Positions 21,473 through 30,097 of a stretch of DNA of 33,282 nucleotides are shown here, piece after piece. Location: contig CATKYJ010000045.1 of the NCBI GenBank assembly GCA_949840885.1, positions 1-33,282 on the forward strand, given 5' to 3'. How positions within the stretch are numbered: position 1 is the first letter of the stretch; every line of letters begins with the position of its first letter. Both the position numbers and the translations under genes were made by a program. The stretch comes from an uncultured Acetatifactor sp. GTDB taxonomy: Bacteria > Bacillota > Clostridia > Lachnospirales > Lachnospiraceae. The notes beneath the pieces are model-generated. The model had not been told where the DNA came from. It was given only the letters and a program-made list of their open reading frames with translations, and did no database searches.

Positions 21473-24130
21473 TCATGCCTTAATCTGATCCTCCAGCACT
21501 TTCCTCGCCTCCGCGATGCAGTCCGGAATGCCTGCAGGGTTCTTGCCGCCGGCCTGGGCCATGTTCGGACGGCCGCCTCCGCCACCGCCTACCTTTCCGG
21601 CGATGCCCTTGATCAGGTTCCCCGCGTGGGCTCCTTTGGCAAGGGCCTGGTCGGTAGCCATGGCGATCATGTTCACCTTGCCCCCTGCATTTGACACCAG
21701 CACCACTACACCCTCTCCCAGCTTTTCCTTTAGCTGATCTCCCAGATCACGCAGCCCGTTCATGTCCACGTTCTCCACACTAGCGGCAAGGAGCTTCACG
21801 CCTTTCACCTCAACCACATTGTCCATCACGTCCCCAAGGGCTTCCTTTGCTGCCTTGGCTTTCAGGGACTCCAGTTCGGAGGAGAGGGCTTTCACCTCTG
21901 CTGTCAGATGCTCACATTTCTCCACCAAAGTGGCCGGCGTAGCGCGAAGCGCCCTGGCCGCCTCCTCAATGGTCTGCTCCAGCCCTTTATAATAGGTAAA
22001 TACGCCGTTCCCCGTCAGAGCCTCGATCCTGCGGACGCCGGCTGCAATGCCATTCTCGGACAGAATCTTGAACGCAGAAATGGCCCCCGTATTCGCTACA
22101 TGGGTACCGCCGCACAGCTCCGTGGAGAAGTCACCCATCTTCACCACGCGGACCTCCTCCCCATATTTCTCGCCGAACAAAGCCATGGCGCCGGTCTTGC
22201 GGGCATCCTCGGTGGCCATAACTTCCGTCACCACAGGGAGGTTGGCCGCAATCTGCTCATTGACGATCCGCTCCACCCTGTCCAGTTCTTCCTTTGTCAT
22301 GGCCGCAAAATGGCTGAAGTCGAAGCGCAGCCTCTCGCCGTCCACATAGGAGCCGGACTGTTCCACATGAGTGCCCAGCACTTCCCGCAGCGCTTTGTGG
22401 AGCAGATGGGTGGCGCTGTGGTTCTTGCAGGTATCCCCGCGCTTTACGGCATCCACGGTCAGCGTGGCCATATCCCCCACCTTGATCATGCCCCTGGTGA
22501 CAGTGCCGATATGGCCTACCTTGTTGCCCAAAAGCTTCACGGTATCCTTTACCTCGAAGCTGCCGTCCGCCGTAGTAATGACGCCCGTGTCTGCATTCTG
22601 TCCGCCCATGGTGGCATAGAAAGGGGTCTCCTCCACGATGACAGTGCCCACCTGGCCGTCTGTCAGGGCCTCCACCAGCGCATCCTCTGTAGTCAGCACC
22701 GTAATCATCGCATTGTGCTGCAGCCTGTCATAGCCCACGAATTGGGTGGTAATGGCAGGATCGATGGATTCGTACACGGTCACGTCCGCTCCCATGTAAT
22801 TGGTCACCTTGCGGGCCTTGCGGGCCATCTCTTTCTGCCTCTGCATGCAGACGCCGAAGCCTGCCTCATCAATGGTAAAGCCTTTTTCTTCCAGAATTTC
22901 CTGGGTCAGATCCATGGGAAAGCCGTAGGTGTCGTACAGCTTGAATGCATTTTCACCGGAGAGTTCCGTGGTGCCCTCCTCTTTCATCTGGGCCTCCATC
23001 TGGCCAAGGATACTTAAGCCCTGGTCAATGGTCTTGTCGAATTTGTCCTCCTCCTGGGTCAGGACATTCAGGATGAATGCCCTCTTTTCCTCCAACTCCG
23101 GATAGCCGTCCTTACTCTCATTGATGACAGTCTCACTCAAAGCAGCCATGAACTTGTCCTTGATTCCAAGGAGCCTCCCATGCCTGGCCGCCCGGCGGAT
23201 CAGGCGGCGCAGCACGTAGCCCCGCCCCTCGTTGGAGGGCAGGATGCCGTCGCTGATCATGAACGTGGTGGAGCGGATATGGTCTGTGATCAGGCGGATG
23301 GACACATCCTTTTTGTCGTCCGTCTCATACACCACGCCGGCGATGTCGCAGATCCTGTCACGGATGGCTTTCATGGTATCGATATCAAACACGGAGTCCA
23401 CGTCCTGCACCACCACCGCCAGACGCTCTAACCCCATGCCTGTGTCGATGTTCTTCTGGGAAAGCTCCGTGTAATTGCCATGGCCGTCATTGTCGAACTG
23501 GGTGAACACATTGTTCCACACTTCCATGAAGCGGTCGCACTCGCAACCCACCTTGCAGTCCGGCTTCCCGCAACCGTACTTGATTCCCCTGTCATAGTAA
23601 ATCTCGGAACAGGGACCGCAGGGGCCTGCGCCATGCTCCCAGAAATTATCGCATTTTCCGTTCTCGTCCCGGTAGAAGCGGGTGATCTTCTCCGCCGGCA
23701 CTCCCACTTCCTTTGTCCAGATGTCAAAGGCCTCATCGTCCTCACAGTAGATGGAGGGGTAGAGCCGCTCCGGGTCCATGCCCACCACCTGGGTCAAAAA
23801 TTCCCAGCTCCAGTGGATGGCGTCATGCTTAAAGTAGTCCCCGAAAGAGAAATTCCCCAGCATTTCAAAAAAAGTCAGATGTCTGGCAGTTTTGCCTACG
23901 TTCTCGATATCGCCGGTGCGCACGCACTTCTGGCAGGTGGTGACCCGGCGTCTGGGCGGGATCTCCTGTCCAGTGAAATAGGGCTTTAAGGGCGCCATGC
24001 CGGAATTGATGATCAGCAGGCTGTTGTCGTTATGGGGCACCAGCGAAAAGCTCTTCATTTTCAGATGCCCTTTTCTCTCGAAGAACTCCAAGTACATTCT
24101 TCTCAATTCATTTACACCATATGGCTTCAT
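21473..24130 (-). CDS. alaS: Alanyl-tRNA synthetase
   Basis: This enzyme charges tRNA-Ala with alanine. The 885 residues are full length: a class II catalytic core starting MKPYGVNELRRMYLEFFERKGH with RRRVTTCQKCVRTGDIENVG and TFFEMLGNFSFGDYFK, the tRNA-recognition region, the editing domain with zinc-type motifs HSATHLLHKAL and CGGTHVANTG, and the C-Ala domain with a Gly-rich segment near the end (VGGGGGGRPNMAQAGG). The ATG has GGAGG upstream. The leader lacks a T-box signature (no GGTGG-ACCGCG-like element), so tRNA-responsive control by that route is unlikely. It is preceded by its own extended -10 promoter. Confidence 0.97.
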   Translation of the reverse strand: MKPYGVNELRRMYLEFFERKGHLKMKSFSLVPHNDNSLLIINSGMAPLKPYFTGQEIPPRRRVTTCQKCVRTGDIENVGKTARHLTFFEMLGNFSFGDYFKHDAIHWSWEFLTQVVGMDPERLYPSIYCEDDEAFDIWTKEVGVPAEKITRFYRDENGKCDNFWEHGAGPCGPCSEIYYDRGIKYGCGKPDCKVGCECDRFMEVWNNVFTQFDNDGHGNYTELSQKNIDTGMGLERLAVVVQDVDSVFDIDTMKAIRDRICDIAGVVYETDDKKDVSIRLITDHIRSTTFMISDGILPSNEGRGYVLRRLIRRAARHGRLLGIKDKFMAALSETVINESKDGYPELEEKRAFILNVLTQEEDKFDKTIDQGLSILGQMEAQMKEEGTTELSGENAFKLYDTYGFPMDLTQEILEEKGFTIDEAGFGVCMQRQKEMARKARKVTNYMGADVTVYESIDPAITTQFVGYDRLQHNAMITVLTTEDALVEALTDGQVGTVIVEETPFYATMGGQNADTGVITTADGSFEVKDTVKLLGNKVGHIGTVTRGMIKVGDMATLTVDAVKRGDTCKNHSATHLLHKALREVLGTHVEQSGSYVDGERLRFDFSHFAAMTKEELDRVERIVNEQIAANLPVVTEVMATEDARKTGAMALFGEKYGEEVRVVKMGDFSTELCGGTHVANTGAISAFKILSENGIAAGVRRIEALTGNGVFTYYKGLEQTIEEAARALRATPATLVEKCEHLTAEVKALSSELESLKAKAAKEALGDVMDNVVEVKGVKLLAASVENVDMNGLRDLGDQLKEKLGEGVVVLVSNAGGKVNMIAMATDQALAKGAHAGNLIKGIAGKVGGGGGGRPNMAQAGGKNPAGIPDCIAEARKVLEDQIKA

Positions 24131-24201
24131 GTGTTCTTCCTCCAGTTAATTGCAGCCCCTCTGTACATTGGGGCCTTTTATGCTTATTTTTCCTAGCGTC
24201 T

Positions 24202-24210
24202 ATTATAGCA
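24202..24210 (-). promoter_or_regulatory. Extended -10 promoter of alaS
   Basis: On the minus strand TGCTATAAT, a consensus -10 with the extended TG. A weak TATACA lies 16 bases upstream. Transcription would start near 24195, giving a leader of about 65 bases with a GCCCC/GGGGC hairpin shortly before the ribosome binding site. Confidence 0.7.
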
Positions 24211-24337
24211 CTTATTTTCATTTTGTATAGTAAAAATTCACAGGAACGGCCCGGGAATGCACTCAGCCGCCTTTCCCGCAACCTTACCATCGTCCATGTC
24301 CGTAAAAGACCAGAAAGCCTTGGCGCAGTCCTTTTTC

Positions 24338-25204
24338 CTAGTGCTGCGGCACATCCTCCCTGCTTTTTGGTATATACCTCATATCATTCACATTATAGAC
24401 TGTAATGAACGCGGCAGGATCCTCTTTTGTAATGTACTGCATTAATTTCTGATATTCGTTTCTGTCTACGATTGTAATGATCTCATTTCGAACAATGCCG
24501 TCATAAGCGCCTTTGGCCTCATAGATGGTGGCCCCGCTTTTCAATGTATGCAGAATCCATTCGCAGATCTCCTCTTCCTTATCCTTGGAAATAATGCAGA
24601 CTCTCCTTTTCATGTTCTGCCCGAAGATGAAGTGATCCAGCACGATGCCGTTCAGGTATGTTCCCAGGACGCTCAGCACCACTGTCTTCTTATCGTACAC
24701 AAAGGCTGAGCTCAATGCCACCAGCATGCCGCTCATCCCCATTGCTTTTCCAAGATCCATATGCAGATACTTGTTCAGGATTTTGGCTACGATATCCAGT
24801 CCACCGGAAGACGCATTCATATTAAACAAAATGCTTATCCCGATGCTGACCACAAAGATATAGCAGGCCACATCCAGCATCGCATCCCCGGTAAGGGAGC
24901 CATTGTCCGGCAAAAGGATTTCGAAAACGCCGATGAATACCGGCAGGAGAATGGAGGTATACACCGTTTTGAATCCAAATTCATGGCCGCAGAGCAAAAA
25001 GCCCACCACCAGCAGAGCGATATTCAGGGCCATGGTAATTGCGGATACGGATAATGGAATCACATTCGATAAGACGATGGCCAGGCCGGATATGGAACTC
25101 ACTGCGGCGTGGCTTGGCACCAAAAAGAAAAAAACTGCGGCGGCAACGATCAATGTGGCCCCTGTCATTACAAGCAATTCCCGAATTGTCTTTCCCATTT
25201 TCAA
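24338..25204 (-). CDS. YitT-family membrane protein
   Basis: A 288-aa protein of the YitT group. The first two thirds hold about five hydrophobic helices, with the recurring motifs SSISGLAIVLSNV and NASSGGLDIVAKILNKY of the YitT membrane domain. The last 90 residues form the soluble DUF2179 domain (VCIISKDKEEEICEWILHTL, then NEIITIVDRNEYQKLMQYI), which resembles ligand-binding PII-like folds. Function is not established for the family. The frame begins with TTG at 25204, six bases after AGGAG; ATG at 25198 is the alternative start. It is monocistronic or read through into alaS. Confidence 0.88.
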   Translation of the reverse strand: MKMGKTIRELLVMTGATLIVAAAVFFFLVPSHAAVSSISGLAIVLSNVIPLSVSAITMALNIALLVVGFLLCGHEFGFKTVYTSILLPVFIGVFEILLPDNGSLTGDAMLDVACYIFVVSIGISILFNMNASSGGLDIVAKILNKYLHMDLGKAMGMSGMLVALSSAFVYDKKTVVLSVLGTYLNGIVLDHFIFGQNMKRRVCIISKDKEEEICEWILHTLKSGATIYEAKGAYDGIVRNEIITIVDRNEYQKLMQYITKEDPAAFITVYNVNDMRYIPKSREDVPQH

Positions 25205-25266
25205 TTGTATCTCCTGTTCTTTGCTTTTGTGTCCTTGTTCTGCTTATCCGGATGCTTTCTGAAAAG

Positions 25267-25275
25267 AGTATAACA
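25267..25275 (-). promoter_or_regulatory. Extended -10 promoter of the YitT-family gene
   Basis: On the minus strand TGTTATACT matches an extended -10 about 60 bases before the start codon. The -35 region is poor. Confidence 0.55.
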
Positions 25276-25414
25276 GAAGCCCATTTTCATTGCATTTTCG
25301 TCCAAAGTGTGAAAATACTAAAAACAGAAAATGTTGCCGCTTACCGATGGTGCGAGGAACAAATTATTCGGTACGAAAATACTGCCTCACTTTCATTATG
25401 GAGGCGGGGTGCTT

Positions 25415-27070
25415 TTACCGGATGTTCGTATCCGGTTTTCGGCTGCTCAAGAGGCAAACCGTTTCCACATTCCCCGTCCAGGGAAACTGATCCACTGCAG
25501 CCGCGCGCTCCACCTGGTACCCATGTTCCAGAAATACTCCCAGATCCCGCACAAGGCTGGTGGGCTTGCAGGATATGTACACGATACGTTCCACTCCATA
25601 GGAAATGATCTTAAGCAGCGCTTTCTGATGAATCCCGTCCCGGGGCGGATCCAGAATGATGAAGTCCGGCTTCTCCTCAATGCCGTCCAGCGCCTGAAGC
25701 ACGTCCCCGGCAATGAACCGGCAGTTCTCCAGCCCATTCAGCCGCGCGTTCTCCTGCGCCGCAAGGACTGCCTCCTCCACGATTTCCACGCCGATCACCC
25801 TGCCAGCCGCCGCAGCCATCAACTGCGCGATGGTTCCCGTGCCGCTGTAGAGGTCGTACACCACCTTATCCGGCGCGCCGTCCGGGCGGCGGCTGCCCAG
25901 TTCCCCGATGTAAGACCTGGCTGTTTCGTAGAGCACTTCCGCACTGTAGGTGTTGGTCTGGAAAAAAGAAAAGACAGACACCTTAAAGCGAAGCCCCAAA
26001 AGCTCCTCATAGAAATAATCCTGCCCATAGAGAATGTCCGTGCGGTCGCTGCGCACCACATCCGCCTGGGAGTCATTGACAATATGCAGGATTCCGGCGA
26101 ACTTACCCTTAAGTCTGCCGTCCCTCTCCAGCTGAAGCAGTCTTTCCAGAAAGCCGGTTATCAGCTGGCTCTCCGTTTTTGCCTCTTTCGCGCTGTCGCC
26201 GTTTTCCGTTGGCGGCATCGTCTCCCTGCTCTCGCTGCCAGAGGCCCTCGCTTCAGATTCTGCTGCATATGCCGCACATCCGCCGGCCTTTTCCCGCTCT
26301 CCCGCGGCGGCTTCTCTCCCACCGCCGGCGGTTTTCTCCCCATCTGCGCAATTTCCATAGCCGGCAGGTTCCTCAACGCCTGCCCCCCAGGGTTCCTGCG
26401 AAGTGGTTACCAGAGCCACCAGTATCTCCCCTGTCCGGGAGGCCTTGCGCACCAAAAGATGCCGCAGATACCCCTCATGCCGCATCCTGTGGAAATAGGA
26501 CACCCTGCCGTATGTCGGGTGCTCCGCAAAGTACTCCCGCACTGTCTTTAAAATCAGGCGGAAGTCCTCGTCCACAATCCGGCAGTCCTCCACGGTCACC
26601 ACATCAAAGAAGCTCCCCCGCTTGTGCATCCCCAAGGTCAGCGGACCGTCTTTCCTATCGTCCCCAAAGGAGAATTCCATCTTGTTCCGATACCCATAGG
26701 CCACCGGGCTTCCCTTGATGCCCTCCCACTGCCACTTGCTCTCCTGCCGGCCCAGACAGGCGTCCAGCAGACGCTTCACTTGCCCCTCTTTTACCTTAAG
26801 CTGCTCCTCATAAGGCAAAGACAGGTACGCACAGCCTCCGCATACGCCAAAATGGGAACACGGACTGCCCGTCTCCAAAGGCGACTTTTCCATCACCTCC
26901 AGCAGACGGCCTTCCGCCTTCCCGTTTCGCACTTTACTGACGCAAAGCTTTATTTTCTGACCGGGCAGGCTGTTACCCACGGTGACGGTACCCTCCTGCG
27001 TCCGGGCTATGCCCTTGCAGGGGAAATCCACCCTTTCCACCGTGGCTTCAAAGACCTGTCCCTTTTTCAT
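25415..27070 (-). CDS. rlmD: 23S rRNA (uracil-C5)-methyltransferase, RlmD type
   Basis: This SAM-dependent enzyme forms 5-methyluridine in 23S rRNA. An N-terminal TRAM domain (about 1-58) precedes the iron-sulfur site with C71, C77, C80 (CSHFGVCGGC) and C163. The SAM motif DLYSGTGTIAQLM and the catalytic-Cys motif YISCKPTSLVRDL are present, and the ending is DQFPWTGNVETVCLL. At 551 aa it is about 80-100 longer than usual because of a low-complexity Gly/Ala/Glu/Lys insertion near residues 226-301. RlmD, RlmCD and TrmFO-independent TrmA relatives are hard to separate by eye. It starts 4 bp after the small acidic-tailed gene, so they are co-transcribed. Confidence 0.9.
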   Translation of the reverse strand: MKKGQVFEATVERVDFPCKGIARTQEGTVTVGNSLPGQKIKLCVSKVRNGKAEGRLLEVMEKSPLETGSPCSHFGVCGGCAYLSLPYEEQLKVKEGQVKRLLDACLGRQESKWQWEGIKGSPVAYGYRNKMEFSFGDDRKDGPLTLGMHKRGSFFDVVTVEDCRIVDEDFRLILKTVREYFAEHPTYGRVSYFHRMRHEGYLRHLLVRKASRTGEILVALVTTSQEPWGAGVEEPAGYGNCADGEKTAGGGREAAAGEREKAGGCAAYAAESEARASGSESRETMPPTENGDSAKEAKTESQLITGFLERLLQLERDGRLKGKFAGILHIVNDSQADVVRSDRTDILYGQDYFYEELLGLRFKVSVFSFFQTNTYSAEVLYETARSYIGELGSRRPDGAPDKVVYDLYSGTGTIAQLMAAAAGRVIGVEIVEEAVLAAQENARLNGLENCRFIAGDVLQALDGIEEKPDFIILDPPRDGIHQKALLKIISYGVERIVYISCKPTSLVRDLGVFLEHGYQVERAAAVDQFPWTGNVETVCLLSSRKPDTNIR

Positions 27071-27074
27071 CTGC

Positions 27075-27353
27075 CTAGTTCTCTCCCTCGTCTACGAAGA
27101 AGTCATCGTCATCCTCTGCTTCCTCGTCCTCTTCCTCATCTTCAAATTCATCTTCAAATTCGTCCTCGAAGTCGTCCAGGTAACGGGGATTCAGATAACG
27201 GTAAACCGCATATACAATGCCTGCCACAGCCGCGATGACACCGATCACTGCCAGGATGCACAGCCATACATTGCACTCTTTCTTCTCTTCTTCTTTCTTT
27301 CCAAGCAGCTCATTCAGCCTGGCGATGTCAATCAAATTCTCAAGTCTGTTCAT
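27075..27353 (-). CDS. Small single-pass membrane protein with acidic tail
   Basis: A 92-aa protein of unknown function. An N-terminal charged helix (MNRLENLIDIARLNELLGKKEEEKK) precedes one membrane helix (about 29-52, WLCILAVIGVIAAVAGIVYAVY). A strongly acidic tail follows, in which FEDEFEDEFEDEEEDEE repeats. The basic-then-acidic layout predicts the tail on the cytoplasmic or outer side only by inference. GGAGGG lies 6 bases before the ATG. It is the first gene after the three-hairpin leader and is directly followed by rlmD. Low-complexity tails like this are hard to classify. Confidence 0.8.
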   Translation of the reverse strand: MNRLENLIDIARLNELLGKKEEEKKECNVWLCILAVIGVIAAVAGIVYAVYRYLNPRYLDDFEDEFEDEFEDEEEDEEAEDDDDFFVDEGEN

Positions 27354-27416
27354 AAGATTCCCTCCATCTCGGCAGATCGGACTGCCCTTTATCGCAAATT
27401 CTGTTGCTTAAAACCT

Positions 27417-27526
27417 ACAATAGAAACTGCTTCGCATTTTCTATTGTCTAAGACCTATAATAGAATTCAAAGCTGCATTCTATTATCCAAAACCTACAAT
27501 AGAAACCGCTTCGCATTTTCTATTGT
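27417..27526 (-). promoter_or_regulatory. Leader of three tandem ~40-nt hairpins
   Basis: Three inverted repeats lie in register at 27417-27447, 27457-27486 and 27496-27526. Stems are ACAATAGAAA/TTTCTATTGT, ATAATAGAAT/ATTCTATTAT and ACAATAGAAA/TTTCTATTGT, each 10 bp and perfect. The first and third have a near-identical loop with a TGCTTCGCA or CGCTTCGCA core. Each unit is preceded by ARACCT, giving a 39-40-bp period. On the minus strand they fill the leader of the 27075-rlmD transcript. The second hairpin covaries: paired positions change together while the stem is kept. Confidence 0.8.
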
Positions 27527-27535
27527 CTAAAAGCT

Positions 27536-27544
27536 ATTATACCA
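27536..27544 (-). promoter_or_regulatory. Extended -10 promoter for the hairpin leader
   Basis: On the minus strand TGGTATAAT is a consensus extended -10. The start near 27529 falls at the first hairpin, just after the pcrA stop at 27562. No good -35 is seen. Confidence 0.65.
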
Positions 27545-27561
27545 TATTCATTTTAAAAATA

Positions 27562-29958
27562 CTACAATCTTTTCAATTTTGCAAAAGAAGCGTACATAAT
27601 TTTTTGTCCTGCCCTGTCAAAGTCTACTGTCACTTTGTAGTCCCTGGGTTCCTTGTCGATGGCAAGTACGCTTCCCTCACCGTACTTTATATGGCAAACC
27701 CTGTCTCCCACGCCATAGGAAAGCGCCGTTGGAGCCTGGTAGGGCACCCCTTTGGAAATGCCCGCCAGGTGATTCAGGCTGCCGATGCCCTTTGCGATAA
27801 AGGGCTTATCCGCCTTAGGCGTCGTCCTGGGACGTATAATGGCCTTTGGACGGCCAATGCCCCCTTGGGGGGCCGGGGAACTTCCGGCATCGGCACTGCC
27901 ACTATTTCCGGCATCGCGGACAACGCCGCTACCCTCCCGCTCCCTGTTCTTCTCCAGGAAAGCGCCCGACTCCGGAAACACAAAGGCATCCGGCTCCCGG
28001 CTCACTTTCCATCGCTTGGAAGCAGCTGCATTGCTGTCCAAAAGTTCATCCGGAATCTCCCCCACAAACCGGCTCACCGGATTGTACTGGGTCTCCCCCC
28101 GGATCATGCGCATCCTGGCACAGGTCAGAGTCAGCTGATCCATGGCCCTGGTAATGCCCACATAGGCCAGCCGCCGTTCTTCCTCTAAGTCGCCGGGGTC
28201 ATCGGAATTGATGGTCAGATACCCCGGGAACAGCCCGTCCTCCATGCCCGCCAGATACACATTGGGAAATTCCAGCCCCTTGGCGGAATGCAGCGTCATC
28301 AGCAGTACCCTGTCGTCATTGCCGTCCACATTGTCGATGTCCGCCACCAGGGCCACTTCCTCCAGGAATTCCGTCAGCGTAGGCTCCTGGTGGCTTTCGG
28401 CATAGTTCACCGCCTTTGTGATCAGTTCATCCACATTGGCCATCCTGTCCTCGCCGCCCTCATCGTCATAATCCTCAAGGTATGCCTCATATCCGATTTT
28501 GTCAACGATCATGCGTATCAGTTCCGCGATGGTCTTTTGGTTCCGTTCTTTTCTCAGGCTCTGTATCAGTTGTACGAAAGGCCGTATCTTTGTGGACGCC
28601 TTGCCGAGGCTCATGATTTCATCCGCCTGTTCCATGGCCGCGTAGAGTCCCATCCCCCGCATCTGCGCATAGTCTTCCAGTTTCTCCAGAGTTGCATTGC
28701 CAATGCCTCTCCTTGGCACATTCAGGATACGCCGCACCGCCACCTCGTCCCGGCCGCTCTCTATGGTCTTTAAGTATGCCAGAATGTCCTTAATTTCCAT
28801 TCTGGAATAAAAGTTTGTACCTCCTACCACATTATATGGCAGGCCCTCCATAATCATGCGTTCTTCCAGAAGACGGGACTGGGCATTGGTGCGGTACAGC
28901 ACCGCGCAGTCCTTGTATTTCGCCCCCCGCCTCACTTTTCCGGCTATGTCCTGCGCAATAAATTCCGCCTCCTCGTAGGCCGTGTCGAACTGCCGCAGCC
29001 GCACTCTCTCGCCATCGCCCCTGCCTGTCCACAAAGATTTGGCCTTGCGGCCCACATTATTGCTGATCACGGCATTGGCCGCGCTTAAGATGGACTGGGT
29101 GGAGCGGTAGTTTTGCTCCAGCTTGATGGTCACCGCCTCCGAAAAATGCTCTTCAAAGTCCAGAATGTTGCGGATATTGGCCCCACGAAATTTATAGATG
29201 GACTGGTCATCGTCCCCAACAACACATAGATTGCGGTATTTCTTCGCCAGCATCCCCACCAGTTCGAACTGGGCCGTGTTGGTGTCCTGATACTCGTCCA
29301 CCATGATGTACTGGAACCGCTCCTGGTAGGAGTCCAACACCTCCGGGCAGGTTTTGAACAGTTCCACTGTCTTTACGATAATGTCGTCAAAATCCAGCGC
29401 ATTGTTGGCCTCCAGGGTTTCCTGATATTCCCGGTAGGCTTTTGCGTAGATTTTTTTCATATAATCGTAGTCTCCGGCCGCCTCCAGTTCATACTGGCTG
29501 ACGCTTATAAGCTCATTCTTGGCAGCGGAGACAGCGCTTAGCATGGCCCGCTCCTTGTATGTCTTGGGATCCAGGTTCAGCCGCTTTATGACCGTTTTCA
29601 TCACTGTCTTCTGGTCATCGCTGTCATAGATGGTAAAGCTCCTGTCATATCCCAGCCTGTCGATATGGCGGCGCAGGATGCGCACGCAGGCGGAATGGAA
29701 AGTGGAGACCCAGATCTGATCCGCGCCGAAGCCCACCAGCCTGTCCACCCTCTCCCGCATCTCCCCGGCCGCTTTGTTGGTAAAGGTGATGGCCAGGATA
29801 TTCCATGGATTGATGCCTATCTCATGAATGAGATAGGCGATCCGATGGGTCAGCACCCTCGTCTTCCCGCTTCCCGCTCCCGCTATCACCAGCAGCGGCC
29901 CGTCCACCGTGGACGCCGCCTGCCTCTGCTCTTTGTTCAGTGTATCCAGTAAACCCAT
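27562..29958 (-). CDS. pcrA: ATP-dependent DNA helicase PcrA
   Basis: This superfamily 1A 3'-5' helicase works in DNA repair and in clearing blocked replication. The 798 residues show the Q-motif and Walker A (LVIAGAGSGKTRVLTHRI), motif Ia (ITFTNKAAGEMRERV), Walker B (IMVDEYQDTN), motif III (VGDDDQSIYKFRGA), motif IV (LEQNYRST), motif V (LLMTLHSAKGLEFPNVYL) and motif VI (RRLAYVGITRAMDQL). The C-terminal extension ends in a Tudor-like fold (GVGDRVCHIKYGEGSVLAID) that binds RNA polymerase in Bacillus PcrA. The linker before it is low complexity. GGGAGAG precedes the ATG. Confidence 0.97.
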   Translation of the reverse strand: MGLLDTLNKEQRQAASTVDGPLLVIAGAGSGKTRVLTHRIAYLIHEIGINPWNILAITFTNKAAGEMRERVDRLVGFGADQIWVSTFHSACVRILRRHIDRLGYDRSFTIYDSDDQKTVMKTVIKRLNLDPKTYKERAMLSAVSAAKNELISVSQYELEAAGDYDYMKKIYAKAYREYQETLEANNALDFDDIIVKTVELFKTCPEVLDSYQERFQYIMVDEYQDTNTAQFELVGMLAKKYRNLCVVGDDDQSIYKFRGANIRNILDFEEHFSEAVTIKLEQNYRSTQSILSAANAVISNNVGRKAKSLWTGRGDGERVRLRQFDTAYEEAEFIAQDIAGKVRRGAKYKDCAVLYRTNAQSRLLEERMIMEGLPYNVVGGTNFYSRMEIKDILAYLKTIESGRDEVAVRRILNVPRRGIGNATLEKLEDYAQMRGMGLYAAMEQADEIMSLGKASTKIRPFVQLIQSLRKERNQKTIAELIRMIVDKIGYEAYLEDYDDEGGEDRMANVDELITKAVNYAESHQEPTLTEFLEEVALVADIDNVDGNDDRVLLMTLHSAKGLEFPNVYLAGMEDGLFPGYLTINSDDPGDLEEERRLAYVGITRAMDQLTLTCARMRMIRGETQYNPVSRFVGEIPDELLDSNAAASKRWKVSREPDAFVFPESGAFLEKNREREGSGVVRDAGNSGSADAGSSPAPQGGIGRPKAIIRPRTTPKADKPFIAKGIGSLNHLAGISKGVPYQAPTALSYGVGDRVCHIKYGEGSVLAIDKEPRDYKVTVDFDRAGQKIMYASFAKLKRL

Positions 29959-30030
29959 TTTCTCTCCCTCATCTTAGTCTCACAGATATTCCATTTCGCC
30001 GTCAGGCTCCAGGCTCTCCGCTCAGGAAAA

Positions 30031-30058
30031 GGGAACGCCGCCCGAAAGCAGCGTTCCC
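30031..30058 (-). terminator. Terminator after the SPFH/zinc-ribbon gene
   Basis: GGGAACGC (30031-30038) and GCGTTCCC (30051-30058) pair perfectly. On the minus strand TTTTCC follows. It lies about 40 bp after the stop of the gene at 30098 and before pcrA. Confidence 0.75.
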
Positions 30059-30097
30059 GAAGTGAAAGCCTTAGTTCTTCAAGGCTCTTCAAGGCTT

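Noticed and set aside
24131..24337. T-box leader before alaS
   Set aside because: No conserved antiterminator word (GGTGG...ACCGCG type) is present on the minus strand, and the leader is only about 65 bases.
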